Shown: one piece after another, positions 27,190 through 35,953 of the stretch | How the letters are laid out: every line of letters starts with the position of its first letter | How positions within the stretch are numbered: the first letter of the stretch is position 1 | Assembly (NCBI GenBank): GCA_016192075.1 | Contig: JACPUU010000008.1 | Coordinates: forward strand, 62,001-126,000 | DNA length: 64,000 nucleotides | From: Bacteroidota bacterium | GTDB taxonomy: Bacteria > Bacteroidota > Bacteroidia > Flavobacteriales_D > Crocinitomicaceae | Direction of reading: 5' to 3' | Position numbers and translations under genes: made by a program | The notes under the pieces: generated by a model | The model's input: the letters and a program-made list of their open reading frames with translations, nothing else | Databases searched by the model: none | What the model was told of the DNA's origin: nothing

Positions 27190-27417
27190 TTAGCTTTGTT
27201 GAACGATACTATAATAAAATCCTAATATTCCTCTCCAGAAACCTTCGCCGGAGTTAATTCCAAATACAAAGTCCATCACAAAAATGATGAGTGCAAAAAT
27301 CAAAGAAGCTACAAGCACAACGATTGCGCTGCTTTGAAGCTGATTCCAGGTTGGCCAGGTAACTTTGTTTACCAATTCTCCAAAAGACTCTTCGATGTAT
27401 TGAATAATATTAGCCAT
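27190..27417 (-). CDS. secE: Preprotein translocase subunit SecE
   Basis: 75 residues with the SecE amphipathic start (YIEESFGELVNKVTWPTWNQL) and one membrane helix (about 28-50, SSAIVVLVASLIFALIIFVMDF split). It joins SecY in the Sec channel. The next gene, nusG, starts 4 nt later. Position and length confirm the call. Confidence 0.95.
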   Translation of the reverse strand: MANIIQYIEESFGELVNKVTWPTWNQLQSSAIVVLVASLIFALIIFVMDFVFGINSGEGFWRGILGFYYSIVQQS

Positions 27418-27472
27418 ATCATTTCTTTTTTTGGGTTTTGAATGACAGGTGTACGATCATCATTTGCCCTTG

Positions 27473-27524
27473 TTTATTCTTTGCACGGGCGGAGAGTCCC
27501 GAAGCGTCGGGACGAACTCCCATC
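27473..27524 (-). repeat. Truncated copy of the tRNA-Trp 3' end, T-loop replaced by a palindrome
   Basis: The segment repeats the flank and 3' acceptor of the tRNA-Trp gene at 27566 (TTTATTCTTTGCACGGGCGG and GAACTCCCATC on the + strand). The original four bases ATTC are replaced by a 17-bp piece with the palindrome TCCCGA-AGCG-TCGGGA (27497-27512). The 5' half of the tRNA is absent. It may be a remnant of integration, recombination or a mobile palindrome insertion. Confidence 0.75.
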
Positions 27525-27565
27525 CACTTCTCTTCTCAATTATTCCTGCCCAATCTTTATTCTTG

Positions 27566-27636
27566 CACGGGCGGAGAGATTCGAACTCCCATCAACGGTT
27601 TTGGAGACCGCTATTCTACCCTTGAACTACGCCCGT
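27566..27636 (-). tRNA. tRNA-Trp (anticodon CCA)
   Basis: Acceptor ACGGGCG / CGCCCGT, D-arm GTTCAAGGGTAGAAT, anticodon loop CTCCAAA (CCA, tryptophan), T-arm GGGAG-TTCGAAT-CTCTC. CCA is not encoded (GCAA follows). It lies between tuf and secE, the usual place in Bacteroidota. Confidence 0.97.
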
Positions 27637-27662
27637 AAAAGAGAGAGGCACCGGGCCTCTCT
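27637..27662 (-). terminator. Terminator after tuf
   Basis: On the - strand AGAGAGGC-CCGGT-GCCTCTCT is followed by C-TTTT. It sits between the tuf stop (27683) and tRNA-Trp (27636), so tRNA-Trp and secE-nusG may be reached only by partial read-through or from their own promoter. Confidence 0.75.
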
Positions 27663-27682
27663 GCTTTACTTGTGTCCGTTTT

Positions 27683-28870
27683 TTATTTCAGGATTTCAGT
27701 AACCTGACCTGCACCAACTGTTCTTCCACCTTCACGGATTGCGAAACGCAAACCTTGGTTGATAGCTACCGGAACGATTAGTTTTACAGTAATTGTTACG
27801 TTATCTCCAGGCATAACCATTTCGCGGCCATCACCTAAGAAAATTTCACCTGTTACGTCTGTTGTTCTTACATAGAACTGTGGACGATATTTGTTATGGA
27901 ATGGAGTGTGACGTCCACCTTCTTCTTTTTTCAGGATATACACCTCAGCTTTGAATTCAGTGTGAGGAGTAATTGAGTTTGGTTTTGCGATAACCATACC
28001 ACGACGGATATCAGTTTTCTCAATACCTCTCAACAACAAACCTACGTTATCACCAGCTTCTCCTCTGTCAAGGATTTTACGGAACATCTCAACACCTGTA
28101 ACAACTGATTTCAGTTTTTCATCACCCATTCCGATAATGTCAACCTCTTCACCAGAGTTGATAACACCTGTTTCGATTTTACCAGTAGCAACTGTTCCAC
28201 GACCAGTGATTGAGAATACGTCCTCAACCGGCATCAGGAAAGGTTTGTCAACTTCACGAACCGGCAATTGAATCCAGTTGTCAACTGCATCCATCAATGC
28301 TTTTACAGTAGCAACCCATTTTTCTTCACCGTTCAATGCACCAAGTGCAGAACCTTGAATAACTGGTGTATTGTCACCATCGTATTCATAGAATGATAAC
28401 AAGTCTCTGATTTCAATCTCAACAAGTTCTAACAATTCAGGATCGTCAACCATATCCACTTTATTCATGAATACAACCATACGAGGAACACCAACCTGGC
28501 GGCCCAAAAGGATGTGCTCACGTGTTTGTGGCATAGGACCATCAGTAGCAGCAACTACAAGAATTGCACCGTCCATCTGAGCAGCACCGGTTACCATGTT
28601 TTTAACGTAATCCGCGTGACCTGGACAGTCAACGTGTGCATAGTGACGTGTTTGTGTTGCGTACTCAACGTGTGAGGTGTTAATAGTGATCCCTCTTTCT
28701 TTCTCTTCAGGTGCGTTATCGATCGAAGAGAAATCGCGCAATTCAGCAAGACCTTCTTTTGCAAGAACGGTTGTGATAGCAGCAGTAAGCGTTGTTTTAC
28801 CGTGGTCAACGTGACCAATTGTTCCAATATTTACGTGCGGTTTGGAACGGTTATAGGTTTCCTTAGCCAT
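27683..28870 (-). CDS. tuf: Translation elongation factor Tu
   Basis: 395 residues. G-motifs are complete: GHVDHGKT (about 19-26), the switch [22 protein letters not shown] (about 80-90), NKVD and SAL. Domain 2 and 3 features are also present ([29 protein letters not shown]). It delivers aminoacyl-tRNA to the ribosome. It is preceded on the same strand by tRNA-Thr, Tyr, Gly and Thr, matching the widespread tRNA-tufB arrangement. Confidence 0.99.
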   Translation of the reverse strand: MAKETYNRSKPHVNIGTIGHVDHGKTTLTAAITTVLAKEGLAELRDFSSIDNAPEEKERGITINTSHVEYATQTRHYAHVDCPGHADYVKNMVTGAAQMDGAILVVAATDGPMPQTREHILLGRQVGVPRMVVFMNKVDMVDDPELLELVEIEIRDLLSFYEYDGDNTPVIQGSALGALNGEEKWVATVKALMDAVDNWIQLPVREVDKPFLMPVEDVFSITGRGTVATGKIETGVINSGEEVDIIGMGDEKLKSVVTGVEMFRKILDRGEAGDNVGLLLRGIEKTDIRRGMVIAKPNSITPHTEFKAEVYILKKEEGGRHTPFHNKYRPQFYVRTTDVTGEIFLGDGREMVMPGDNVTITVKLIVPVAINQGLRFAIREGGRTVGAGQVTEILK

Positions 28871-28956
28871 AATCTACAATTGTTTACTTTTTATTATTAA
28901 TACAAAATTTATACAACACAAAAACACACCTCTTTAAAGTGTGTACTCTACATTCG

Positions 28957-29028
<72 letters not shown>

Positions 29029-29047
29029 ACAACGTTCTTTTAATTTT

Positions 29048-29121
<74 letters not shown>

Positions 29122-29137
29122 CTATAAAGTGTAAAAG

Positions 29138-29219
29138 TGGGGAGAGCAGGATTCGAACCTACGAAGACTAAGTCAGCTGAGTTACAGTCAGCCCCAGTTG
29201 GCCACTTTGGTATCTCCCC
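29138..29219 (-). tRNA. tRNA-Tyr (anticodon GTA)
   Basis: Acceptor GGGGAGA / TCTCCCC, anticodon loop CTGTAAC (GTA, tyrosine), and a long variable arm (GACTTAGTC region), the class II shape expected for bacterial tyrosine tRNA. T-arm TAGG-TTCGAAT-CCTG. No CCA encoded. Confidence 0.97.
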
Positions 29220-29237
29220 AAGCACTTTATATACTTG

Positions 29238-29310
29238 AGCCGGCAGAGGGACTCGAACCTCCGACCTGCTGATTACAAATCAGCTGCTCTACCAACTGAG
29301 CTATGCCGGC
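29238..29310 (-). tRNA. tRNA-Thr (anticodon TGT)
   Basis: Acceptor GCCGGCA / TGCCGGC, D-arm GCTCAGTTGGTAGAGC, anticodon loop TTTGTAA (TGT, threonine), T-arm GGAGG-TTCGAGT-CCCTC. First gene of the tRNA-tuf unit. Confidence 0.97.
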
Positions 29311-29333
29311 CAATACTATTAAAAGAACGAAAA

Positions 29334-29360
29334 ACTCCCGTAATTTTTGAAAACGGGAGT
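29334..29360 (-). terminator. Hairpin with T-tract just past the tRNA-tuf promoter
   Basis: On the - strand ACTCCCGT-(11 nt)-ACGGGAGT is followed by TTTTT. It could end the chalcone-isomerase-like transcript coming from 29425. It also starts 2 nt after the -7 box at 29369-29362, so much of it would lie in the first bases of the tRNA-tuf transcript and could attenuate it. Confidence 0.7.
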
Positions 29361-29361
29361 G

Positions 29362-29391
29362 CAAATATATGAAACTTATTTATTGTAGCAA
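29362..29391 (-). promoter_or_regulatory. Promoter of the tRNA-Thr-Tyr-Gly-Thr-tuf unit
   Basis: TATATTTG at 29369-29362 fits the Bacteroidota -7 consensus TAnnTTTG exactly. A TTG at 29391-29389 lies 19 nt upstream in the -33 position. The first tRNA starts ~50 nt downstream. Confidence 0.6.
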
Positions 29392-29424
29392 CAAGTTTCC
29401 GTTTTTTTTTCAGTAAAACTGGGG

Positions 29425-29985
29425 CTAAAGGCCTAACATTTTGTTTTTCAGATTTTCATCAGCCGGCTGAGAACACAGCCAAATGCCGAAAAGCGCCTTT
29501 TTAAAGTCTAAACCGGTTATGGTGACAACTGCCGAATTGTTTTTGTGCAGGGTTGTTCCTTTACCGGGCATGTAAATGAGGTCAATGATGTCTCCAACCG
29601 CAATCTCATCCTTGAATCCGGCGGTTATTAACTGATCAATTTTTGACTTGATCGCACTCGTATTACCGTTGGTTGATTTATCAAAACCTGAACGAATGGC
29701 TTCTTCCATGTTTTCTTTACTCACCATGCTTGAAATCACCCGCATTTTTATTGCCATGGGCTCATCCGCTTCTATAATTTTTGAAGCGTCAGATGATTTT
29801 TCACGCAAATACAATACGCCTATGTAAAGATCCATGAACATTTTTTCACGAATTCCTCCCCCATTTATTTTCAAATACTCATCCCCCGCTTTTACCACAT
29901 TAGGCATAATAACACCCCCAATTTTTGTTTGGGCGGTTGCAGTTAAACCAGCAACGAAAAAAGTAACTAAAAGAATTGCTTTCAT
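29425..29985 (-). CDS. Secreted chalcone-isomerase-like domain protein
   Basis: 186 residues with a signal peptide (MKAILLVTFFVAGLTATAQ). The rest fits the chalcone-isomerase-like domain seen in bacterial periplasmic proteins: GIREKMFMDLYIGVLYL, ISSMVSKENMEEAIRSGF and GTTLHKNN, ending ALFGIWLCSQPADENLKNKMLGL. The bacterial members have no known flavonoid substrate; a fatty-acid- or lipid-binding role is possible. It is followed by the tRNA-tuf promoter region. Confidence 0.8.
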   Translation of the reverse strand: MKAILLVTFFVAGLTATAQTKIGGVIMPNVVKAGDEYLKINGGGIREKMFMDLYIGVLYLREKSSDASKIIEADEPMAIKMRVISSMVSKENMEEAIRSGFDKSTNGNTSAIKSKIDQLITAGFKDEIAVGDIIDLIYMPGKGTTLHKNNSAVVTITGLDFKKALFGIWLCSQPADENLKNKMLGL

Positions 29986-29998
29986 AGGCTAAAATTTA

Positions 29999-30058
29999 AA
30001 CCCGCTGCAGTCCTGAAATGATCCCAACATTATTGGGGCATAGAGACTGCAGCGGGTT
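29999..30058 (-). terminator. Long hairpin downstream of hpf
   Basis: AACCCGCTGCAGT and ACTGCAGCGGGTT form a perfect 13-bp stem around a 34-nt loop holding a second stem CCCAA/TTGGG. It lies 14 nt past the hpf stop and before the start of the chalcone-isomerase-like gene. The following tract TTTAAATTTT is a weak U-run, so it may be a terminator or a leader structure. Confidence 0.6.
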
Positions 30059-30071
30059 AAAGAGGTTGTTT

Positions 30072-30365
30072 TTATTGTCCTTTACCTTTGTGTTTATCTA
30101 CCTGGCGACGCAGTGCGTCACAGGCAAGGTCTGTCGCTTCTTCAAAACTTTTGCATTGTTTTTTTGCAAAAAGTTCTTTTCCGGGAATCATCAGTTTAAT
30201 CTCAGCTACTTTGTTTTCAGCGTCAACAGATTTGTCAATTTTTAATACTACTTCACCGGCAATAATTTTATCAAAATAAATTTCCAGTTTATTTACTTTT
30301 CCGTTTACAAAGTCAATGAGTTTTTTGTCAGCGTCAAAATGAAGCGAATGCACTTGCAGGTCCAT
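30072..30365 (-). CDS. hpf: Ribosome hibernation promoting factor (short form)
   Basis: 97 residues with the HPF/RaiA fold signature: MDLQVHSLHFDADKKLIDFVN, helix KVNKLEIYFDKI, and the late CKSFEEATDLACDALRRQVDKHKGKG. No long C-terminal dimer domain, so the short type that pairs ribosomes into 100S dimers with a partner (RMF-like) or only inactivates them. It follows the Xer gene by 11 nt. Confidence 0.9.
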   Translation of the reverse strand: MDLQVHSLHFDADKKLIDFVNGKVNKLEIYFDKIIAGEVVLKIDKSVDAENKVAEIKLMIPGKELFAKKQCKSFEEATDLACDALRRQVDKHKGKGQ

Positions 30366-30376
30366 AATTGTTCGTT

Positions 30377-31255
30377 TTAATTCACACCACGGGGATGCGA
30401 TTGGTTATAGATTGATTTAATTTGTGCAAACGAATTGTGTGTGTAAATCTGTGTTGCAGCAAGATCCACATGTCCCAATAACTTCTTGATTGACTCCAGT
30501 GAAGCACCATGGTTCAACATGTGAGTCGCAAAAGTATGCCGCAGGACGTGCGGACTTTTTTTACTCAAATTCGTTGCCTTACCAAGGTAATAATTTACTT
30601 TAGTATAAACAAATTTAGGGGTGAGTTTTTTACCGTTGCTCAGGAGAAAGAGCGAATCGCTTTTTAAACCGGCTGATGCTTTGAGCAGCATAAAGTCATG
30701 CATGAGCCGGCTTAAGGCAGCAGAAATCGGAATAATGCGCTCTTTGTTGCGTTTTCCAAGAACCTTAATTTGTGTGCCGGAAATGTTTTTCTCTTGCAGG
30801 TTAATGAGTTCAGACTGCCGGATGCCGGTTTGATAAAACAATTCCAGGATCAATTCATCCATTGCCCGCTGGTAGGGGTCTTCCACCTCATCAAAAACAG
30901 CTTTGCTCCACAGCTGGGTTTCAGGTACAAATTGCGGCAGTACTTTTTTTTGTTTCAGACTTTTTACCTTGGTTGACGGGTTTACGTCACAAAAGCCCTT
31001 TTGACGCAGAAACCTGAAAAAGGTTTTAATGCTGGAGAGCTTGCGGTTGACAGAGGTATTTTCAAGCCCTGATTCCACCAAAGCCACCAGGTAGCCCCTT
31101 AAATCACGGTGCTTAAGCTCTTTTAGTTCATCATCTGAGCGCAAGGCCAGAATATCTATAAAATTCTCAAGGTCTTTTTTATACGCAATAACCGTATGCT
31201 CAGAAAAGCGCTTTTCATGTACCAGGTAGTCCAGAAATTCCTGCGGTAACTGCAT
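30377..31255 (-). CDS. xerC: Tyrosine recombinase, XerC/XerD family
   Basis: 292 residues from ATG 31255 (MQLPQEFLDYL); a longer start at 31273 would lie inside the rpsU terminator. N-terminal SAM-like DNA-binding domain (about 1-85), then the catalytic domain with Arg in TGIRQSE, HVLRHTFATH, LLGHVD and the nucleophile Tyr in TQIYTH. It resolves chromosome dimers at dif, with FtsK. It lies between rpsU and hpf, a common Bacteroidota position, so it is not a phage integrase. Confidence 0.92.
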   Translation of the reverse strand: MQLPQEFLDYLVHEKRFSEHTVIAYKKDLENFIDILALRSDDELKELKHRDLRGYLVALVESGLENTSVNRKLSSIKTFFRFLRQKGFCDVNPSTKVKSLKQKKVLPQFVPETQLWSKAVFDEVEDPYQRAMDELILELFYQTGIRQSELINLQEKNISGTQIKVLGKRNKERIIPISAALSRLMHDFMLLKASAGLKSDSLFLLSNGKKLTPKFVYTKVNYYLGKATNLSKKSPHVLRHTFATHMLNHGASLESIKKLLGHVDLAATQIYTHNSFAQIKSIYNQSHPRGVN

Positions 31256-31258
31256 AAA

Positions 31259-31286
31259 AAAAGAGGTATACAAGTATACCTCTTTT
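31259..31286 (-). terminator. Terminator of rpsU
   Basis: AAAAGAGGTATAC and GTATACCTCTTTT form a perfect palindrome around AA, followed by T residues on the - strand. It ends rpsU (stop at 31310) four bases before the start of the recombinase gene. Confidence 0.85.
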
Positions 31287-31309
31287 ACGTATCATTTTAA
31301 AAAATGTTG

Positions 31310-31504
31310 TTATTGCACTTCGTTGATAGCCAGTTTTTGTTTGTAAACTGCTTTCAGTCTTCCCTGACGGCTAACAACAGATGGTTTTGTAAAAGCCTGA
31401 CGCTCTCTTAACTGACGCAAAACGCCGGTTTTTTCGTATTTCTTTTTATACTTTTTAAGAGCTCTCTCAATGTTTTCGCCTTCTTTAATTGGAATAATCA
31501 ACAT
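31310..31504 (-). CDS. rpsU: 30S ribosomal protein S21
   Basis: 64 residues: MLIIPIKEGENIERALKKYKKKYEKTG and the basic C-terminus are typical. It acts late in 30S assembly and in initiation at the anti-Shine-Dalgarno region. A clear terminator follows. Confidence 0.97.
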   Translation of the reverse strand: MLIIPIKEGENIERALKKYKKKYEKTGVLRQLRERQAFTKPSVVSRQGRLKAVYKQKLAINEVQ

Positions 31505-31569
31505 AATTTTTTCTTTATTTCATTCAAAATTGGATGGCAAAGATAATACAAATCTCAATTCCTGCCTAA

Positions 31570-32709
31570 TTATTTTAAAATTTCTCTGGAAATAACCAGT
31601 TTCTGGATCTCAGAAGTGCCTTCACCAATGGTACAGAGCTTAGAATCACGGTAAAATTTCTCAACCGGAAAATCTTTGGTATACCCGTACCCGCCAAAAA
31701 TCTGTACGGCATCATTTGAAACCGATACCGCTACTTCAGAGGCATAATATTTAGCCATTGCTGACTCTTTGCTCATTTTCATACCGCGTTCTTTCAAATC
31801 AGCGGCATTTAAAAGCAACAGTTCAGACGCCTTTATTTTGGTAGCCATATCAGCCAGTTTAAAGGCTATGCCCTGGAACTGTGAAATAGGTTTGCCAAAT
31901 TGTTGTCTTTCTTTGGAATATTTAATTGCTGCCTTATAGGCTCCCTGGGCAATTCCAAGGGCTAAAGATCCTATTGAAATACGGCCGCCGTCAAGAATTT
32001 GCATGGCCTGGATAAAACCTTCACCCTCTTTACCAATTAACTGATCTTTATGAACGCGGCAATTGGTGAAAATTAATTCAGCCGTTTCTGAAGCACGCAT
32101 GCCCAGTTTATTTTCTTTTTTTCCGGATGCAAAACCAGGCGTTCCTTTTTCAATAATAAAAGCCGACATACCATGCGAGTCTCCTTTTTCACCGGTTCTT
32201 ACAATAACAACGGCTACGTCACCGGAAATGGCATGTGTAATGAAGTTTTTAGACCCGTTGATCACATAATAGTCTCCGTCTTTTACGGCAGTGGTATTCA
32301 TTCCACCGGCATCTGATCCGGTTCCGGTTTCTGTTAATCCCCAGGCACCAATCCACTCAGCAGTTGCCAGTTTGGGAAGGTATTTTCTTTTTTGCGCTTC
32401 ACTGGCGTGATACATAATATGACCTGTACACAACGAGTTATGCGCAGCTACTGACAGTCCGATTGAGCCACAAACCTGCGAAATTTCAGAAATTACAGTA
32501 ATGTATTCAAAATACGAAAGACCGCTTCCACCATATTCTGCAGGAACCAGAACACCCATTAAACCAAGTTCACCCAGTTTTTTGAAAACCGGTACGGGAA
32601 ACTCCTGCGACTCATCCCATTTCATGATATTCGGGCGGATTTCTTTTTCAGCAAAATCACGCACCATCTGTTTTATCATCAACTGATTGTCGTTTTCTAT
32701 GACTTTCAT
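31570..32709 (-). CDS. Acyl-CoA dehydrogenase
   Basis: 379 residues. FAD-dependent first step of beta-oxidation or amino-acid degradation. Motifs: [13 protein letters not shown] (flavin and substrate loop, about 135-147), [29 protein letters not shown] and the catalytic Glu segment [17 protein letters not shown], then IGEGTSEIQ at the end. Short- or branched-chain specificity is possible but cannot be fixed. It follows apt by 18 nt and may be co-transcribed. Confidence 0.95.
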   Translation of the reverse strand: MKVIENDNQLMIKQMVRDFAEKEIRPNIMKWDESQEFPVPVFKKLGELGLMGVLVPAEYGGSGLSYFEYITVISEISQVCGSIGLSVAAHNSLCTGHIMYHASEAQKRKYLPKLATAEWIGAWGLTETGTGSDAGGMNTTAVKDGDYYVINGSKNFITHAISGDVAVVIVRTGEKGDSHGMSAFIIEKGTPGFASGKKENKLGMRASETAELIFTNCRVHKDQLIGKEGEGFIQAMQILDGGRISIGSLALGIAQGAYKAAIKYSKERQQFGKPISQFQGIAFKLADMATKIKASELLLLNAADLKERGMKMSKESAMAKYYASEVAVSVSNDAVQIFGGYGYTKDFPVEKFYRDSKLCTIGEGTSEIQKLVISREILK

Positions 32710-32727
32710 TTCAGTAGTAGTTTTTTT

Positions 32728-33258
32728 TTAGTAGCGCACTAAAGTACTAATATTTTCTGAGTAATTTGAAAGCGCTTGTTTACCGTTTAAAAAGGATAAT
32801 TCAACCAGAAAGTTGAATCCTGCCACCACGGCATTCTGCCTCTTAATCAATTCAGCCGCGGCCGAGGCAGAGCCACCGGTGGCCAATAAATCATCGTGAA
32901 TGAGAATTCGCTGACCCGGTTTTACATCATCTACCTGCATTTCAATTACGGCCGATCCATACTCCAGCTCATACGAATAGGAAATGGTTTTATAAGGCAA
33001 TTTACCTTTTTTACGGATTAAAATAAAGGGAACACCAAGTGCCATAGCAAGCGGTACACCCAATAAAAAACCACGGCTTTCAATACCCGCAATTCCGTCA
33101 ATTTTCAACGGTTCAATTTCATTTTTAAGGTGAACAACAATCTCCTGGCAGAGCTCAAAATTCTGCATAATCGGGGTGATATCTTTAAACAGAATACCCG
33201 GTTTTGGAAAATCAGGAATATCCCTGATCACGCCTTTAACTTTATCTTCAATGGTCAT
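32728..33258 (-). CDS. apt: Adenine phosphoribosyltransferase
   Basis: 176 residues. Converts adenine and PRPP to AMP and pyrophosphate. Motifs: IRDIPDFPKPGILFKDITP (start), GIAGIESRGFLLGVPLA, and the PRPP loop ILIHDDLLATGGSA. Its start overlaps the stop of the HhH gene by 4 nt (ATGA), so the two are coupled. Confidence 0.97.
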   Translation of the reverse strand: MTIEDKVKGVIRDIPDFPKPGILFKDITPIMQNFELCQEIVVHLKNEIEPLKIDGIAGIESRGFLLGVPLAMALGVPFILIRKKGKLPYKTISYSYELEYGSAVIEMQVDDVKPGQRILIHDDLLATGGSASAAAELIKRQNAVVAGFNFLVELSFLNGKQALSNYSENISTLVRY

Positions 33259-34085
33259 TCAAAACGAATATATGGTTCGAGTTTTTCTTCTCCCTCTGGT
33301 GTGAGCAGCGCTTTTGCAATCAGAAAATCAAGGTTTCTGATGGGTGCCTGTTCACGTTCTTTCAAAATGGCAGCCGTCATTGCAAAATCAATATACGGGT
33401 GCCGGTCAATTTCATCTTTTGTAGCGGTATTAATATTCAGCGTTTTTATTTCAGCCTGATTCAATGTGGTATTATCGACCAGTACCTGGTAAATATCTTC
33501 GGTCATTTTATATACTTCATGCAATTGCGTCATGCTGTAAAAACCACCCAGCGAGGTTCGTTTCTGAATAATATTTTTTGCTGTCCAGGCTCCAATTCCG
33601 GGCAACGTTTCAAGCTCTTCAGCAGTAGCTGTATTCAATGAAATAGCCACTGTCTTGTTTTCACTTTCAGGAGCCGATTCAAGTAAAATATACGGTTCCA
33701 GTTCCATGTATTTTTCATCTGAAATAACGTACACTTTTTTCAGCTCTTCTTTTGTTTTGAAAGGTCCGTTTTTTGCGCGGTAATCGAGAATTGCCGCTGC
33801 CTGCTTGTGCGAAAATCCTAGCTTTTTCCAGTCGCTCAATGCAATGGTGTTTGGATCAAATTCAAACAGCGAATAGCTAAAATCAGGCCTGTAAGTCTGC
33901 GCAAAAGAGCGGTCTTCTTCAGCAGCCAGCTGAACATACTGCAGCTGCTGCGGATTTACTTCAAGCGGTTGCTGCAACCTGATTTCGTGTGTCCAATTCA
34001 GAACAACCAATACGATCAGAATCAGGGTTGACCAGATAACAACACCCAACTGCTGCACCCGTGTAAATGCAAAGTAGTTTTTCAC
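33255..34085 (-). CDS. Membrane-anchored helix-hairpin-helix protein (ComEA-like)
   Basis: 276 residues with an N-terminal membrane helix (about 13-32) and several helix-hairpin-helix units, for example FSHKQAAAILDYRAKNGPF (about 88-108) and ELETLPGIGAWTAKNIIQKR (about 155-175). Such domains bind DNA without sequence preference, and ComEA-type proteins take up transforming DNA at the membrane; this protein has more HhH units than ComEA. Function in DNA uptake is inferred. Confidence 0.85.
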   Translation of the reverse strand: MKNYFAFTRVQQLGVVIWSTLILIVLVVLNWTHEIRLQQPLEVNPQQLQYVQLAAEEDRSFAQTYRPDFSYSLFEFDPNTIALSDWKKLGFSHKQAAAILDYRAKNGPFKTKEELKKVYVISDEKYMELEPYILLESAPESENKTVAISLNTATAEELETLPGIGAWTAKNIIQKRTSLGGFYSMTQLHEVYKMTEDIYQVLVDNTTLNQAEIKTLNINTATKDEIDRHPYIDFAMTAAILKEREQAPIRNLDFLIAKALLTPEGEEKLEPYIRFE

Positions 34086-34119
34086 GCCAAAAAATTAAAA
34101 ACCCATACCTGACTGACGA

Positions 34120-34260
34120 CTATTTTTTGTCATCATTTTCAGTATACGAATCTGGCTCATCGTGTTTTTTCATGGTGAGAACCTTGTAGAAAAAATAGCC
34201 GGTAATTACAGTAATTGTAATTTCAGTTACCAGCATCATGGTTAATGCTCCTGTACTCAT
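34120..34260 (-). CDS. Small subunit of NSS-type transporter (MetS-like)
   Basis: 46 residues beginning MSTGALTMMLVTEI, with one membrane helix (about 5-28) and a charged tail (KKHDEPDSYTENDDKK). The start codon overlaps the stop of the transporter gene (ATGA). It matches MetS-type small subunits that partner NSS transporters, such as the methionine-alanine MetPS of Corynebacterium. Too short to be found by length filters. Confidence 0.85.
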   Translation of the reverse strand: MSTGALTMMLVTEITITVITGYFFYKVLTMKKHDEPDSYTENDDKK

Positions 34261-35852
34261 GATGTAAATCTCCCTTCTTTAATGCGTTTTTTGTATGCGT
34301 GATAAACGAGGTAAGCAATTGCCAACCAAAGTAACAACAGACCTGCCCTGGAAATATTCACGTAAAGTAATTTGGTGTGTAACGATTCAAGAACAGCCGG
34401 ATCAGTAGTTTCTGAAATGGCCTTGTAAATATCCACGTTCATAATTTTGTCCCAGATTCCGGGACAACTCATAACAAATACATATCCTAACAGAACCGGG
34501 GTGATCCATTTAATGAAGAACTTAAAAATGGTTGGTACTTTAATATCCGCGCCGTCGGTAATTTCTCTCCAGCCTTTGTCCATTCCAAATACCCAGGCAA
34601 ACAATATAATTTCCAACAGGGCAAAAACTACGAGTGAAACAGTTCCTGCCCAATAATCATATTCATCAAAAACGCCTTCGTTGAAAAAAAGTACCGTTGG
34701 CAAACCAAGTAGAAAAACAATTCCCCCAAAAGCCCAGGCAGCCGGTTTCCGTCTCCAGCCGTATTCATCTTCAAGGAATCCCATAACCGGAGTTCCCATT
34801 GCAAGTGAAGATGTAATACCTGCAAAGAACAATAACCCGAACCAGAATACACCCGCTATAATAGCCATAACAGGTCCCCATTGTTCAAACAGGTAAGGCA
34901 TGGTCATAAATCCTAAACCAAGTCCGCCACTTTTTGTCATTTCAACAACCTGATCAATTCCCAGGTAACCAACCGCAATTGGAATTAAAATAGCGGAACC
35001 TAAAACCACCTCTACAAATTCATTCATCCAGCCGGCGCTCATGGCATTCAAAGCAATATCATCTTTCTTTTTAATGTATGATGCGTAACATTGAATAGAA
35101 CCCATTCCAAGCGAAAGCGTGAAGAAAACCTGGCCCGCCGCCGCAAGCCATACTTTAGGCTCCCAGATTGAACTGAAATCAGGCGACCAAAGAAAGTTCA
35201 ACCCTACCACCCCGTCAAATGTAGCACCCTCTGAACCGGCTTTAATGGTAATGGCTTTGTATGCCAGAAATGCACCAAAAATTAAAAGCAGCGGCATACC
35301 AATTTTGGCGGCTTTTTCAACACCACCGGAAAGACCTTTTGATAAAATCCAGGTGTTTAATAACAAACATAACAGCCAGAAGAAAATCGGCATCCACGAG
35401 AAATGTCCGGCACCATCTTCTAATGAAACGTAGTTTCCAAAATAGGTAGCAACCTCAGCCTGTGTCTGACCTGAAAATTCACCGGTTATGGAATTCCACA
35501 TCCAGGAAAGCGTCCACGATTCCAGGTAACAATAATAGGCCGCAACAGCTACGTTGGTGAAGATTCCAAACACACCCACATATTTCCAGAATTTACGGCG
35601 ATCCATGGAATCAAAAATGAACGGTGTACTGTGGTGGCCTTTTGATCCGCCAAAACGACCGCTGGACCACTCTACAAAAAGTAACGGTAAGCCCATCAAT
35701 AAAAAACATACAATGTAAGGAATGATGAATGCCCCACCCCCATTTTGAATTGCCTGAACCGGGAAGCGCAGAAAGTTACCAAGGCCGACAGCGTTACCTG
35801 CCATTGCCAGAATTAATCCTACACGTGAGCCCCATGCTTCGGTATTTGCCAT
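34257..35852 (-). CDS. Sodium-dependent NSS-family transporter
   Basis: 531 residues with ~12 hydrophobic helices and the LeuT-fold TM1 signature NAVGLGNFLRFPVQAIQNGGGAF near the N-terminus. It couples Na+ to uptake of amino acids or other solutes. The substrate is unknown; a MetS-like small subunit overlaps its 3' end, and in MetPS the substrate is methionine. A palindromic repeat lies upstream of the start. Confidence 0.93.
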   Translation of the reverse strand: MANTEAWGSRVGLILAMAGNAVGLGNFLRFPVQAIQNGGGAFIIPYIVCFLLMGLPLLFVEWSSGRFGGSKGHHSTPFIFDSMDRRKFWKYVGVFGIFTNVAVAAYYCYLESWTLSWMWNSITGEFSGQTQAEVATYFGNYVSLEDGAGHFSWMPIFFWLLCLLLNTWILSKGLSGGVEKAAKIGMPLLLIFGAFLAYKAITIKAGSEGATFDGVVGLNFLWSPDFSSIWEPKVWLAAAGQVFFTLSLGMGSIQCYASYIKKKDDIALNAMSAGWMNEFVEVVLGSAILIPIAVGYLGIDQVVEMTKSGGLGLGFMTMPYLFEQWGPVMAIIAGVFWFGLLFFAGITSSLAMGTPVMGFLEDEYGWRRKPAAWAFGGIVFLLGLPTVLFFNEGVFDEYDYWAGTVSLVVFALLEIILFAWVFGMDKGWREITDGADIKVPTIFKFFIKWITPVLLGYVFVMSCPGIWDKIMNVDIYKAISETTDPAVLESLHTKLLYVNISRAGLLLLWLAIAYLVYHAYKKRIKEGRFTS

Positions 35853-35953
35853 GAATTATTTTTTAAGGTTGATGGGTAAATTTAACCATTATCCTGAAAA
35901 ACGGGCAGAAAGGGTCGAAAAGATGAGGGAAATATTAAGGGCGGCGTGTTGTG

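Noticed and set aside
30377-31255. Phage or element integrase
   Set aside because: Position between rpsU and hpf, length and motifs fit chromosomal XerC/D; no att sites or element genes beside it.
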